Source: Bacteroidota bacterium
GTDB lineage: Bacteria; Bacteroidota; Bacteroidia; Bacteroidales; VadinHA17
Length of the DNA stretch: 64,000 bases
Direction of reading: 5' to 3'
Assembly (NCBI GenBank): GCA_011050615.1
Contig: DRFJ01000047.1
Coordinates: 1 to 64,000, forward strand
In this document: positions 53,965-62,454 of the stretch, piece by piece
Layout of the letters: each line of letters starts with the position of its first letter
Numbering within the stretch: position 1 is the first letter of the stretch
Program-made: the position numbers and the translations under genes
The notes under the pieces: generated by a model
Database searches by the model: none
Seen by the model: only the letters and a program-made list of their open reading frames with translations
Told to the model about the DNA's origin: nothing

Positions 53965-54289
53965 ATGGCACGATTTATTAAAGACTGTTCCCAGGCAAAA
54001 GGTAAAGCTCCGGGCTCACTGGTTCTTATCGGGCGGTAAAAAATGGAAAAACCCCGGATCAGGATAATGGATTACAGTCCTGACTACATGAATGAATCAG
54101 GTAATAAAAGTACTGACAATTTTCGCTTCCATTTTCATTCCTCTTACATTTATTACCGGTGTATATGGAATGAATTTCACAAACATACCTGAACTGAGCC
54201 TGAAATATGGTTATCTTTTCTTCTGGATCTTTATAATCATAATTGGCATTTCACTTATATTATTCTTTAAAAAGGAGAAATGGCTTTAG
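53965..54289 (+). pseudogene. corA: CorA-type Mg2+/Co2+ transporter remnant with internal deletion and in-frame stop
   Basis: N-terminus MARFIKDCSQAKGKAPGSLVLIGR*KMEKPRIRIMDYSPDYMNE (TAA stop), then in another frame the C-terminal membrane part MNQVIKVLTIFASIFIPLTFITGVYGMNFTNIPELSLKYGYLFFWIFIIIIGISLILFFKKEKWL*. The central soluble domain is missing. Confidence 0.9.
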
Positions 54290-54314
54290 AATAAATAAAT
54301 TTCGATTATATTTG
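54285..54314 (+). promoter_or_regulatory. Possible Bacteroidota-type promoter for the RRM gene
   Basis: TTTA at 54285-54288, 18-nt spacer, TATATTTG at 54307-54314 (TAnnTTTG -7 consensus); implies a ~90-nt 5' UTR. Confidence 0.4.
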
Positions 54315-54411
54315 CATATTGTTTAATCATGAGGGACTTGTGTTCCATGACTTCTTAACAGGCTTAATTAAGTTAGCAGACAAAAGACTCTCAGTAATTT
54401 TTTTATTTCAA

Positions 54412-54684
54412 ATGAATATTTTTGTTGCAAAGCTTTCGTACCAGACAACGGAAGAACAATTAGAACAGCTATTTCAGAAATTTGGTGAGGTAGCAACTGC
54501 CAAGATTATCTTCGATAAATACGAAGGAAGATCAAAGGGTTATGGCTTTGTTGAGATGCCTAATGATGATGAGGCCCTCGAAGCTATTAATTCACTTAAT
54601 GACACTGAATTTGACGGTCGTCAGATAGTAGTTAAAAAAGCCAGGCCAAAAGAAGATAATAACTCCCGGGGACGCCGAAACTAA
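54412..54684 (+). CDS. RRM-type RNA-binding protein
   Basis: MNIFVAKLSYQTTEEQLEQLFQKFGEVATAKIIFDKYEGRSKGYGFVEM has RNP2/RNP1 motifs. Start placed at 54412 (ORF track start 54319). Confidence 0.93.
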   Translation: MNIFVAKLSYQTTEEQLEQLFQKFGEVATAKIIFDKYEGRSKGYGFVEMPNDDEALEAINSLNDTEFDGRQIVVKKARPKEDNNSRGRRN

Positions 54685-54749
54685 TACTGAGGCGTTTTAC
54701 AGCAAGTGAATCCTGATAAAATATCAGGCCTGAAGAATTAAGATTTATT

Positions 54750-54791
54750 AGCCAGGCAACCAGCGGATATTGGTTGCCTGGCTTATTTTTT
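54750..54791 (+). terminator. Rho-independent terminator after the RRM gene
   Basis: AGCCAGGCAACCA-GCGGATAT-TGGTTGCCTGGCT followed by TATTTTTT; perfect 13-bp stem. Confidence 0.95.
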
Positions 54792-54886
54792 GAAGCCGGA
54801 TTATAATAAATAAAGTATTAGTAAATTTGTATCTAATAAAATGGTGAAGCTATAGTTTAAATTGTATTGAAATAATATTCCCGGTT

Positions 54887-55282
54887 ATGAAAAAAATAAT
54901 TATGATTATGGTTATTGTGACTTTCTTTATTGGTAATGCCCTTTCTCAAACCAGGCAGGCAAGTCACTCCGCAGCTCTTAAAACAGGTGTAAAAACAGTA
55001 GACCTTATTAACGGACTGAAGATCAAAGTGGATTTCAGTCCTGAAAAGGGCACCCTGTGGTTTACAGGAGAATCCAAGGACCTTAAGATGTTTATTACTG
55101 AATTCATTCCCCTGACTGATCCCATTGAAACCGGAATTGAAATAGGGAAAAGCTACCACCTGGATAATATGTATGTCAGTATTGAGTATAAGGTCCTGAC
55201 TATAGAAAATAACAGGGTTACACGTATCTGGTTCAGAATAGCAGCCGCACAACTTGAACTGCCCCAGAAGAACTGGATATGA
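54887..55282 (+). CDS. Small exported protein of unknown function
   Basis: 131 aa; signal peptide MKKIIMIMVIVTFFIGNALSQ; no family recognised. Confidence 0.6.
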   Translation: MKKIIMIMVIVTFFIGNALSQTRQASHSAALKTGVKTVDLINGLKIKVDFSPEKGTLWFTGESKDLKMFITEFIPLTDPIETGIEIGKSYHLDNMYVSIEYKVLTIENNRVTRIWFRIAAAQLELPQKNWI

Positions 55283-55283
55283 T

Positions 55284-56261
55284 ATGAAGGCGGTAATACA
55301 GGAAAAACCAGGTGATAAACTGTACGTCAAAGATATTCCTATACCTGAGCCGGGAAAGGGTGAAGTACTGGTAAAAATGAATTATGCACCAGTCAATCCC
55401 TCTGACCTCAGCCTTCTACAGGGCACATATGCAGGCAGTCACAACTATCCCCTTATCCCTGGGATAGAAGGCAGCGGACAGGTAGTTAAAAGCGGCAAGG
55501 GTATTATTGCCAGATCAAGAGAAGGTAAAAGGGTGGCATGTACAGCATCAGGTCAAAGCTATGGAACATGGGCAGAGTATATGGTTACTTCAGCCCTCAG
55601 GACAATACCCCTGGACAAACATATAGATGATGAACAGGGCTCAATGCTTCTTGTTAATCCCCTTACTGCAGTAGCCTTTATCGAAATTGCCCGGAAAGAT
55701 AAAAAGACTGCCCTTGTGAATAATGCTGCGGCCAGCTCACTTGGAAAAATGCTTATAAGCCTCTGCAGGGAAAATAATATAGGCCTGATTAATATTGTGG
55801 CAAGGGAATCCCAGTACCAGTACCTCAAAGAACTTGGTGCCGATTATGTACTTAACAGCAGCTCACCGGATTTTGAAAATGAACTTGCCAGACACTCAGA
55901 TCTTCTCGGGGCAAGGCTCTTCTTTGATGCTGTGGGAGGGAAACAGGCAGAAACCATGTTAAAAGCATCACCTCCGGGAAGTACTATAATTACATATGCA
56001 AAGTTATCCGAACGGAATATACGTGTTGATCCTCGTTTACTCTTACAGCAGGGTAAGAAAATAACAGGTTTCTACCTGGCTAATTATATTTCCGGCAAAT
56101 CAATATTACAGAAACTCAGAGCTACAGGAAAAGCCAAAAAACTACTGTCAGAAAATATTACCATAAAAGTGTCAGCCAGATACCCCCTGGAAAAGATTAA
56201 TGAAGCCCTGGAATATTACCGAAATAATATGTCATCAGGCAAAGTACTGCTTTACCCGTGA
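55284..56261 (+). CDS. Zinc-type alcohol dehydrogenase/quinone oxidoreductase-like MDR protein
   Basis: MKAVIQEKPGDKLYVKDIPIPEPGKGEVLVKMNYAPVNPSDLSLLQG...; ORF track start is 55254, ATG at 55284 preferred. Confidence 0.88.
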   Translation: MKAVIQEKPGDKLYVKDIPIPEPGKGEVLVKMNYAPVNPSDLSLLQGTYAGSHNYPLIPGIEGSGQVVKSGKGIIARSREGKRVACTASGQSYGTWAEYMVTSALRTIPLDKHIDDEQGSMLLVNPLTAVAFIEIARKDKKTALVNNAAASSLGKMLISLCRENNIGLINIVARESQYQYLKELGADYVLNSSSPDFENELARHSDLLGARLFFDAVGGKQAETMLKASPPGSTIITYAKLSERNIRVDPRLLLQQGKKITGFYLANYISGKSILQKLRATGKAKKLLSENITIKVSARYPLEKINEALEYYRNNMSSGKVLLYP

Positions 56262-56275
56262 TATATCCTGATTTT

Positions 56276-57115
56276 TTATCTGCTGAATAACTTAAGAGTC
56301 CGGGACAGACTGTCACGTATTTTATCAAAGGCTTCATCACTAAAAACCATGAGTTCTTTTTGTAAAGCAATATATTCTTCATTCAATTTCTCATCTGGTT
56401 TTTCTGCCGAATTCAAAAATGCGGTAAGCGATCGTAACAGTACAGCATGGTCGTGCCAGTCTCCTATACAGGTTTCGGTAGCATTCAGGTGTTCATAATG
56501 ACTTCTGGTAAAAATATTATCCTTCCGTCTCCATATCAGGGCCAGGAGGGGTTTGATATTTTTCATCACAATACGGACTTCGTGAATATACTGTAAATCT
56601 TCCTGTCCATCCAGCATATTCCTGATTCCATCTGTTTCTGAATAAATAAAGCCGGTAATAAAACTGACAAGCTCTGATCCGGTATGCCGTGAAAGCAATT
56701 CTCTTACCCGGTCGTTGCAATCTTTAAGCCCTGCATAACTAAAAGTATGGATTAGTTTATCAAGATCCGCCTCCCATCCTGTTCTCAGACGGGCAATATA
56801 CCTTGAATATGATTTACATAACTCCCCTTCACAGGGAGCTTCTCCTAATAAACGCAGATTAATCTGACTCTCCCTTATCAGTCCGGCTTGCTTGAAAACA
56901 GGCTTGAAAAGTTGATAATGGTCTTTTGCATTGAAATCTGAGGAGTAAATATACCCGAGCAGACGGAAAATCGATTTAAGCCTTTTTATCCTTACCCGCA
57001 GTTTGTGCAGGTCTTTAAGCCTGTAACTTCCGGGGATGGCCTTCATGAAAGAATAAATATCGCCTATCTGCCTGTTATAGTACACCAGAAGAAATATTTT
57101 TTTCTGCCTGTTCAT
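56276..57115 (-). CDS. CHAD domain protein
   Basis: 279 aa; 'LKDLHKLRVRIKRLKSIFRLLGY' and 'YIHEVRIVMKNIKPLLAL' conserved-His helices. Confidence 0.8.
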   Translation of the reverse strand: MNRQKKIFLLVYYNRQIGDIYSFMKAIPGSYRLKDLHKLRVRIKRLKSIFRLLGYIYSSDFNAKDHYQLFKPVFKQAGLIRESQINLRLLGEAPCEGELCKSYSRYIARLRTGWEADLDKLIHTFSYAGLKDCNDRVRELLSRHTGSELVSFITGFIYSETDGIRNMLDGQEDLQYIHEVRIVMKNIKPLLALIWRRKDNIFTRSHYEHLNATETCIGDWHDHAVLLRSLTAFLNSAEKPDEKLNEEYIALQKELMVFSDEAFDKIRDSLSRTLKLFSR

Positions 57116-57245
57116 TATAATATATTGTAAGGCTTTAAATTAAGTAAAATTCACCAAAATGCTTAACAATTCAGGTATTCATTATAAATAATTCAATAAC
57201 ACAATAAGACCCAATTGTGTTAACTTTGAAAAAAATCAGGCCATT

Positions 57246-57731
57246 ATGAAATTTGAATTTAAACCTGTCGGATTTATCAGGACACAAAACAGGGAATTGG
57301 CAGGAACCCCCATACAAGCCTCATATGCACAGGATTACACAGGCAAAGCAGAAATACTCCTTGAATATATCCCGGGCCTTAAAGATCTGGAAGGATTCTC
57401 CCATGTTATACTGATTTACGTTTTCGACAGGCATAAGAGAGGCGACTTTAAGCTTCAGGTTCAACCATACCTGGATGATGAAACAAGAGGCGTATTCGCG
57501 ACAAGGGCTCCTAAACGGCCGAATAACATAGGCCTTTCAATAGTAAAGGTTCAACAGATAAAAAATAACATGATATTTTTTTCGGGGGCCGACATGCTTG
57601 ACAATACACCTTTGCTTGATATCAAACCTTTTATCCCTGAATTTGATTATGGTGAGAACTTCCGCATCGGATGGCTTGAGGACAAAATAAAACTCAGTGA
57701 AAAAAAAGAAGCTGATGACAGGTTTAAATAA
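57246..57731 (+). CDS. tRNA (t6A37) methyltransferase TrmO-like (TsaA/UPF0066)
   Basis: 161 aa; 'PVGFIRT', 'LEGFSHVILIYVFDRHK', 'GVFATRAPKRPNNIGLSIVKV'. Confidence 0.88.
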   Translation: MKFEFKPVGFIRTQNRELAGTPIQASYAQDYTGKAEILLEYIPGLKDLEGFSHVILIYVFDRHKRGDFKLQVQPYLDDETRGVFATRAPKRPNNIGLSIVKVQQIKNNMIFFSGADMLDNTPLLDIKPFIPEFDYGENFRIGWLEDKIKLSEKKEADDRFK

Positions 57732-58116
57732 AAATTCCGGGGATAAAGAATACACAGAAGAGTCAAAGCCAATACAACATCCTGCAAAGAGACATCCAGG
57801 TTTCTGTATTGCAGGTCCTAAAGGCAGCACCCATGCATATAAGCGCAATACGGGCTTTTTAAAACTCAAAAGCCTTTTTGCCAGCAAACCTCCTGCAAGG
57901 GTAAAATATTATTGCAATAATAGTCTCTGTCGTAGTCTTCCGGATTGGTTGATTTATTTCTTTAACAGAAAAATACAACATTTAGGCTGAATAATTATTG
58001 CAACCGGGAAATTCTTTTTTTTACCCGATTTTTATTGGTGAAATCCTTAAATCAAACGCATTTATTTATTTTTACTGTTTCTTTAAAAACTAAAGAAATG
58101 TGCTGATTAGGTTTCC

Positions 58117-58677
58117 ATGAAAGTAAAAAGAAAGATCAGAAAAAAAACCTTTTACCTCTGGCTGGTGATTATTGCTATATTACTGGCCCTGTATTTTATT
58201 AACAAGGACTGGTTTGATATAAGCTTCCTGCAAAGATTTGTTGATGATAATAAATTCCTGGTAATCACGATATATCTTTTAATACTTACACTTATCGGTC
58301 TCACATTCATCCCTTCAACACCATTTGCAATGGCCGGTCTCCTTCTTTTTCCCGCCCTTGAAACATTTATTATAAACATGATTGGTATAATAAGCTCAAC
58401 CGCTATTGTATACTATTTTACACGTTTTCTCGGACTGGATAAATGGATAGAGCTGAAATTTCCAAAGCAGATCGAAAAAACCAGGAAGGCACTGAGCAAT
58501 AAGGAACTTCCCATTATTATCGGATGGAGCTTCTTTCCGATTGTACCCACGGATCTGATCATTTATGTTGGTAGTTCACTGCGTATATCGTATCTTAAAT
58601 CTGTAACCGGAGTACTCATTGGTGAAGGCGCCCTTAACGCATTATATATCTTTTCATTTGACTTTTTTTTCCTTTAA
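58117..58677 (+). CDS. TVP38/TMEM64-like VTT-domain membrane protein
   Basis: 186 aa; 'FIPSTPFAMAGLLLFP' and 'GWSFFPIVPTDLIIYVGSSLRISYLKSVTGVLIGEG'. Confidence 0.75.
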   Translation: MKVKRKIRKKTFYLWLVIIAILLALYFINKDWFDISFLQRFVDDNKFLVITIYLLILTLIGLTFIPSTPFAMAGLLLFPALETFIINMIGIISSTAIVYYFTRFLGLDKWIELKFPKQIEKTRKALSNKELPIIIGWSFFPIVPTDLIIYVGSSLRISYLKSVTGVLIGEGALNALYIFSFDFFFL

Positions 58678-58716
58678 CCTGACAAATTTTGAAAATGCTT
58701 TTTAAAAAAATGTATT

Positions 58717-59793
58717 ATGAAAAAATATCTAATATTGATCATCGCCGGTATTTTAAATATTATTACAGGATATTCTCAGGATGGCAAAGAACAAATACCA
58801 TTTTTGCAGAATACCACCATATCAGGAGAATGGTTCCTCGGATTTGGATACAACGATTATACTGAAATCAGCGCCTTTTATCTCAAAAGGGGGTATTTTA
58901 CTATCAGAACCAAAATTAATGATGTCTTTTCCGTAAGATACACACAGGATATAACAACAGATACTGAGGGAAGCGATATGGGAAATGTCGAAATGAGACT
59001 TAAGTACCTGCTGTTAAAAGTTAATCTTATAAATAACGATTTACTGAAGAATTCTTACCTGGAATTTGGACTGGTTCACAGGCCCTGGCTCTGTTATGAA
59101 CAGAGTATAACAGGTTACCGGGTACAGGGCAAAATGTATACTGATAGATATAATCTTCTCAGCTCAGCTGATTTTGGGGTAACATATTCAGGTCTGCTGG
59201 GAGGTGAGATGAACCAGGAGTACAAGGATAGGGTAAGCTCATATTTCCCTGGCAGGTATGGCAGTTTCAGCTTTGGAATTTATAACGGGGGCGGTTATCA
59301 TGCACTCGAAAAAAATAACAATAAAATCATTGAGGGCAGACTGAGTGTCAGGCCCCTGCCTGATAAAATACCTGGATTTCAATTATCCTATTCATTCTCT
59401 TACGGTAATTCTAATACTGCCTTGAACAATGCAAAGTACAGGTTAAATATTTTTCATCTTTCTTCACTGAGTAAAAATCATAAATTAATGATCCAATATT
59501 ACCAGGGTACAGGAGGACATGGCGATGATTATACTGATTCCGACGGGTTTTCATACCAGAATAAGGGCTACTCGGGTTTTGCAGAGATAATGATACCCGG
59601 AACATCCTTTTCATTGTTCTCCAGGTATGATAAGTTTATATCTTACCAGGATACGAAACAGATACAGAACACTTTCATAGCAGGAATAACATACCGGTTC
59701 CTGAGAAATAAAGTTTTACTGAACTTTGACCAGAATGAAAATAGGGGTATTTATACAAGGATTTATGAACTTGCCCTTGAAATAAACTTTTAA
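58717..59793 (+). CDS. Exported beta-strand-rich (porin-like) protein of unknown function
   Basis: 358 aa; signal peptide; alternating aromatic beta-strands ending 'YTRIYELALEINF' (outer-membrane-type C-terminal Phe). Confidence 0.65.
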   Translation: MKKYLILIIAGILNIITGYSQDGKEQIPFLQNTTISGEWFLGFGYNDYTEISAFYLKRGYFTIRTKINDVFSVRYTQDITTDTEGSDMGNVEMRLKYLLLKVNLINNDLLKNSYLEFGLVHRPWLCYEQSITGYRVQGKMYTDRYNLLSSADFGVTYSGLLGGEMNQEYKDRVSSYFPGRYGSFSFGIYNGGGYHALEKNNNKIIEGRLSVRPLPDKIPGFQLSYSFSYGNSNTALNNAKYRLNIFHLSSLSKNHKLMIQYYQGTGGHGDDYTDSDGFSYQNKGYSGFAEIMIPGTSFSLFSRYDKFISYQDTKQIQNTFIAGITYRFLRNKVLLNFDQNENRGIYTRIYELALEINF

Positions 59794-59883
59794 TAAATTA
59801 AAAAGCAAAAAGAATCAGTTATTTATCAACCGTGTATATTCTAAGGGTGTGCTTACAGCATGAACGTTCCCGGGTAATTCCCC

Positions 59884-60148
59884 TTAAATATTCCGTACAA
59901 GAACACCACTGGCAATAATGACCCGATCCTTAAATGCAGCGGAAAGAGCTTCAATGTATTCATCATTATTAATACCTGAAAACCCTGATGATGTTGATCA
60001 ATTTTCTGAGATCATCGTCTGTATATCTTCTCCTGTTGGTAGAAGTGCGGTGTGGCCTGATAATACCGTATCTTTATTCCCATATTCTTATCGTATGAAC
60101 TTTACTGTTCGAAAGCTTCTCCAAATCCTTTATGGTATACTCTCCCAT
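59884..60148 (-). pseudogene. MerR-family regulator remnant with internal deletion and in-frame stop
   Basis: MGEYTIKDLEKLSNSKVHTIRIWE*RYGIIRPHRTSTNRRRYTDDDLRKLINIIRVFRY* is a MerR HTH with TAA in place of the usual Lys codon. A shifted frame then reads INNDEYIEALSAAFKDRVIIASGVLVRNI*, resembling the C-terminal end of such proteins. Confidence 0.82.
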
Positions 60149-60276
60149 CGGCCTGGTTTTATTGTTTTAAATATATCAATTTATTAAACAATTAAAATGT
60201 GTTAAATGGTTTAGTCCGGTTTCGAGGTCAGTATTATTCCTGTATTTTTTTTATATTGTTCAAAAAATGTACAGGT

Positions 60277-60762
60277 ATGAATAATATAAGGTTTCTTTTG
60301 TCCCTCATGGTATTTATGCAAGCCTGTGTATCTGCCGACAACAATCCGGAAACTGTAACGGGTGTAATTAACGAAGCAGTTTATGATTCGGTTCTTGCCC
60401 GTGAACTCAAGGCTGACTCTTATGGCATGAAGCAGTATATAATGGCTTTCCTGATCCGTGGAGACAGCAGTTCGGCTGACAGCGCTGAAGCAGCAAGATT
60501 ACAAAGAGCACATCTGGACAATATAACCAGGCTGGCACAAGAAGGTAAATTATTGCTTGCCGGCCCCCTCCTTGATGATACTGATATTAGGGGTATATAT
60601 ATATTTAACGTAAGTACTGTTGAAGAAGCAGAAAAGCTGGCCGGATCGGATCCTGCAATAAAGGCAGGCGTTCTTAAAATGGAACTTCACCCCTGGTATG
60701 GATCAGCTGCACTTCAAAAACTGAATGAAATTCATGCAAGGATTCAGTCCGGCAATATTTAA
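60277..60762 (+). CDS. YciI-like protein, predicted lipoprotein/exported
   Basis: MNNIRFLLSLMVFMQACVSADNN... 'YIMAFLIRGDSSSADSAEAARLQRAHLDNITRLAQEGKLLLAGPLLDDTDIRGIYIFNVSTVEEAEKLAGSDPAIKAGVLKMELHPWYGS'. Start placed at 60277 (ORF track 60199). Confidence 0.82.
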   Translation: MNNIRFLLSLMVFMQACVSADNNPETVTGVINEAVYDSVLARELKADSYGMKQYIMAFLIRGDSSSADSAEAARLQRAHLDNITRLAQEGKLLLAGPLLDDTDIRGIYIFNVSTVEEAEKLAGSDPAIKAGVLKMELHPWYGSAALQKLNEIHARIQSGNI

Positions 60763-60793
60763 TAATTCATTAAATATAAAATAGTACGGAAGG

Positions 60794-60917
60794 AACAAAA
60801 CGAATATATTTATTTGTCATAGACGGTAAAATAGAAAAAGGGAAAGATATTCCTTGAAAAAGGGATGCAATAGGTATTGCGGAAACAGAAGAAATTGATA
60901 TAAAAGCATTTAATTAA
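60794..60917 (+). pseudogene. Pirin-family C-terminal fragment with in-frame TGA
   Basis: TEGTKRIYLFVIDGKIEKGKDIP*KRDAIGIAETEEIDIKAFN* resembles pirin C-terminal cupin 'YVFVIEGEVEV..KLGKRDAIGI.ETDEI.IKA'. No upstream cupin domain is present. Confidence 0.68.
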
Positions 60918-60965
60918 TCCTATATTTTGTTAATTGAAATACCAATGACTTAATCAAATTTTACT

Positions 60966-61043
60966 ATGGAAATAGCCAATCTGATAAAAACCAGGTGGAG
61001 TCCCGGAGCTTTCAGTGATCATACACCAAGGAATGAGGAAATT
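60966..61043 (+). pseudogene. Nitroreductase-family N-terminal fragment, fused in frame to the following gene
   Basis: MEIANLIKTRWSPGAFSDHTPRNEEI resembles the nitroreductase start '..LI..RWSPRAFSD..I..E.'. Homology ends after about 26 aa. Confidence 0.7.
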
Positions 61044-61067
61044 TACATTCAAAATATTGAAAATATT

Positions 61068-61994
61068 ATGATGAGAGTAATGTTGAGGTTTTCATTAATT
61101 CTCCTGCTGCTTGTGCCGGTATCACTAATTGCCCGGGGACAGCCTTATATAATTGTTCTCGGGGTGGCACAGGATGGTGGTTATCCTCATATGGGCTGTA
61201 CAAAGGAATGTTGCAGATCAGCATGGGAAAATCCCTCCATAAGGAGAAACGTAGTTTCTCTTGCCCTGGTGGATCCTGTTTCACAGCACTGGTATCTTTT
61301 TGAAGCAACTCCGGATATCAGGGAACAATTACATCTTTTCAGGCAACTTACATCGGGGAAATACAATTACCTTCCGAGGGCGGTATTTGTGAGTCATGCC
61401 CACATAGGTCATTATACCGGGCTGATGCAATTCGGGCGCGAAGTGATGAATACAGATGGTATTAGCCTGTATGTAATGCCACGGATGAAGGCTTTCCTGG
61501 AGAATAACGGCCCCTGGGATCAGCTTGTGAGACTTGAGAACATTATACCAGTGGAGATAAATGATGGTTCGGAACTTGCCATTTCAGAAGAAATTACCGT
61601 CAAGAGCTTCTCGGTGCCACACCGCAATGAATACTCAGAAACGGCAGCTTACAAAATAATAGCCGGTAACAGGTCTTATCTTTTTATCCCTGACATTAAC
61701 AAATGGGATAAAATGAATAAGGATATTATCAGTCTTGTTCAATCATCTGACATATCTTTCCTCGATGGTACCTTCTATTCCCAAGGTGAGCTACCTGGAC
61801 GTAATATGGATGAGATCCCCCATCCCTTTATAGTGGAAACAATGGAACTGTTCAGCCGGGAAGACAAAGAGACGAAGAATAAAATACATTTTATTCATTT
61901 CAACCATTCCAACCCGGTGCTTTACAATAAAGGCATCCGGGAAGAGATACTGACCAAAGGGTTTAATATTGCTGAGCAAGGACATAATTACTAG
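61068..61994 (+). CDS. PqqB-like metallo-beta-lactamase-fold exported protein
   Basis: Signal peptide MMRVMLRFSLILLLLVPVSLIARG; 'IIVLGVAQDGGYPHMGCTKECCRSAW', 'VFVSHAHIGHYTGLMQFGREVM', 'FLDGTFYSQGELPGRNMDEIPHPFIVETMELF'. The ORF track start (60966) includes an unrelated fragment. Confidence 0.85.
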   Translation: MMRVMLRFSLILLLLVPVSLIARGQPYIIVLGVAQDGGYPHMGCTKECCRSAWENPSIRRNVVSLALVDPVSQHWYLFEATPDIREQLHLFRQLTSGKYNYLPRAVFVSHAHIGHYTGLMQFGREVMNTDGISLYVMPRMKAFLENNGPWDQLVRLENIIPVEINDGSELAISEEITVKSFSVPHRNEYSETAAYKIIAGNRSYLFIPDINKWDKMNKDIISLVQSSDISFLDGTFYSQGELPGRNMDEIPHPFIVETMELFSREDKETKNKIHFIHFNHSNPVLYNKGIREEILTKGFNIAEQGHNY

Positions 61995-62005
61995 ATCATA
62001 ATACT

Positions 62006-62330
62006 ATGGGTCCTGTCTGGTTAAGCATAGCATTTGTCTTTGGTTTCCTGATAAGGCTGATTGGATTACCACCGCTGGTAGGATATTTAATAGCAGGATT
62101 TGTGCTTATTTTTTTTTGGCGCCGAGTCGGGTGAGTTTATCGAAACAGTTTCTGACCTCGGTGTAACCTTATTGCTTTTCACCATTGGTCTGAAGCTGAA
62201 AATAAAGAACCTGCTCAGGCATGAGGTATATGGAGGTGCGCTTATTCATATGCTGATTATTACTGTTATATTTGCCGAGGCAGGTTCGGGGCTTGCCGAC
62301 CATATATGCAAAACCTTTTCAAACAGTTGA
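62006..62330 (+). pseudogene. Kef-type cation:proton antiporter remnant (frameshift in T9 run, truncated or internally deleted)
   Basis: MGPVWLSIAFVFGFLIRLIGLPPLVGYLIAGFVL then a frameshift into FGAESGEFIETVSDLGVTLLLFTIGLKLKIKNLLRHEVYGGALIHMLIITVIF, ending after AEAGSGLADHICKTFSNS*. Confidence 0.85.
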
Positions 62331-62397
62331 TAACTCTTCCCGATAAGGTCTATACAGGATAAGCGCCAATAAGATTCCTAGATAATTTATAATTGAC

Positions 62398-62429
62398 TTT
62401 GGTGTTTTGGAAAATACTTAGTACTTTTG
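62398..62429 (+). promoter_or_regulatory. Bacteroidota-type sigma promoter upstream of tRNA-Lys
   Basis: TTTG (62398-62401), 20-nt spacer, TACTTTTG (62422-62429), matching the TTTG / TAnnTTTG consensus 25 bp before the tRNA. Confidence 0.65.
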
Positions 62430-62454
62430 CATCGCCTTTTAAAAAGGACACGGA

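Noticed and set aside
59918-60187. Plus-strand 89-aa ORF (MTRSLNAAERASMYSSLL...)
   Set aside because: Antisense to the MerR pseudogene; the reverse-strand reading is clearly homologous, so the plus-strand ORF is spurious.
60840-60860. In-frame TGA in the pirin fragment as a possible selenocysteine codon, given SelD in the window
   Set aside because: The fragment lacks the rest of the gene, the position is not a known redox Cys/Sec site, and neighbouring remnants carry TAA stops. Pseudogene decay is the simpler explanation.
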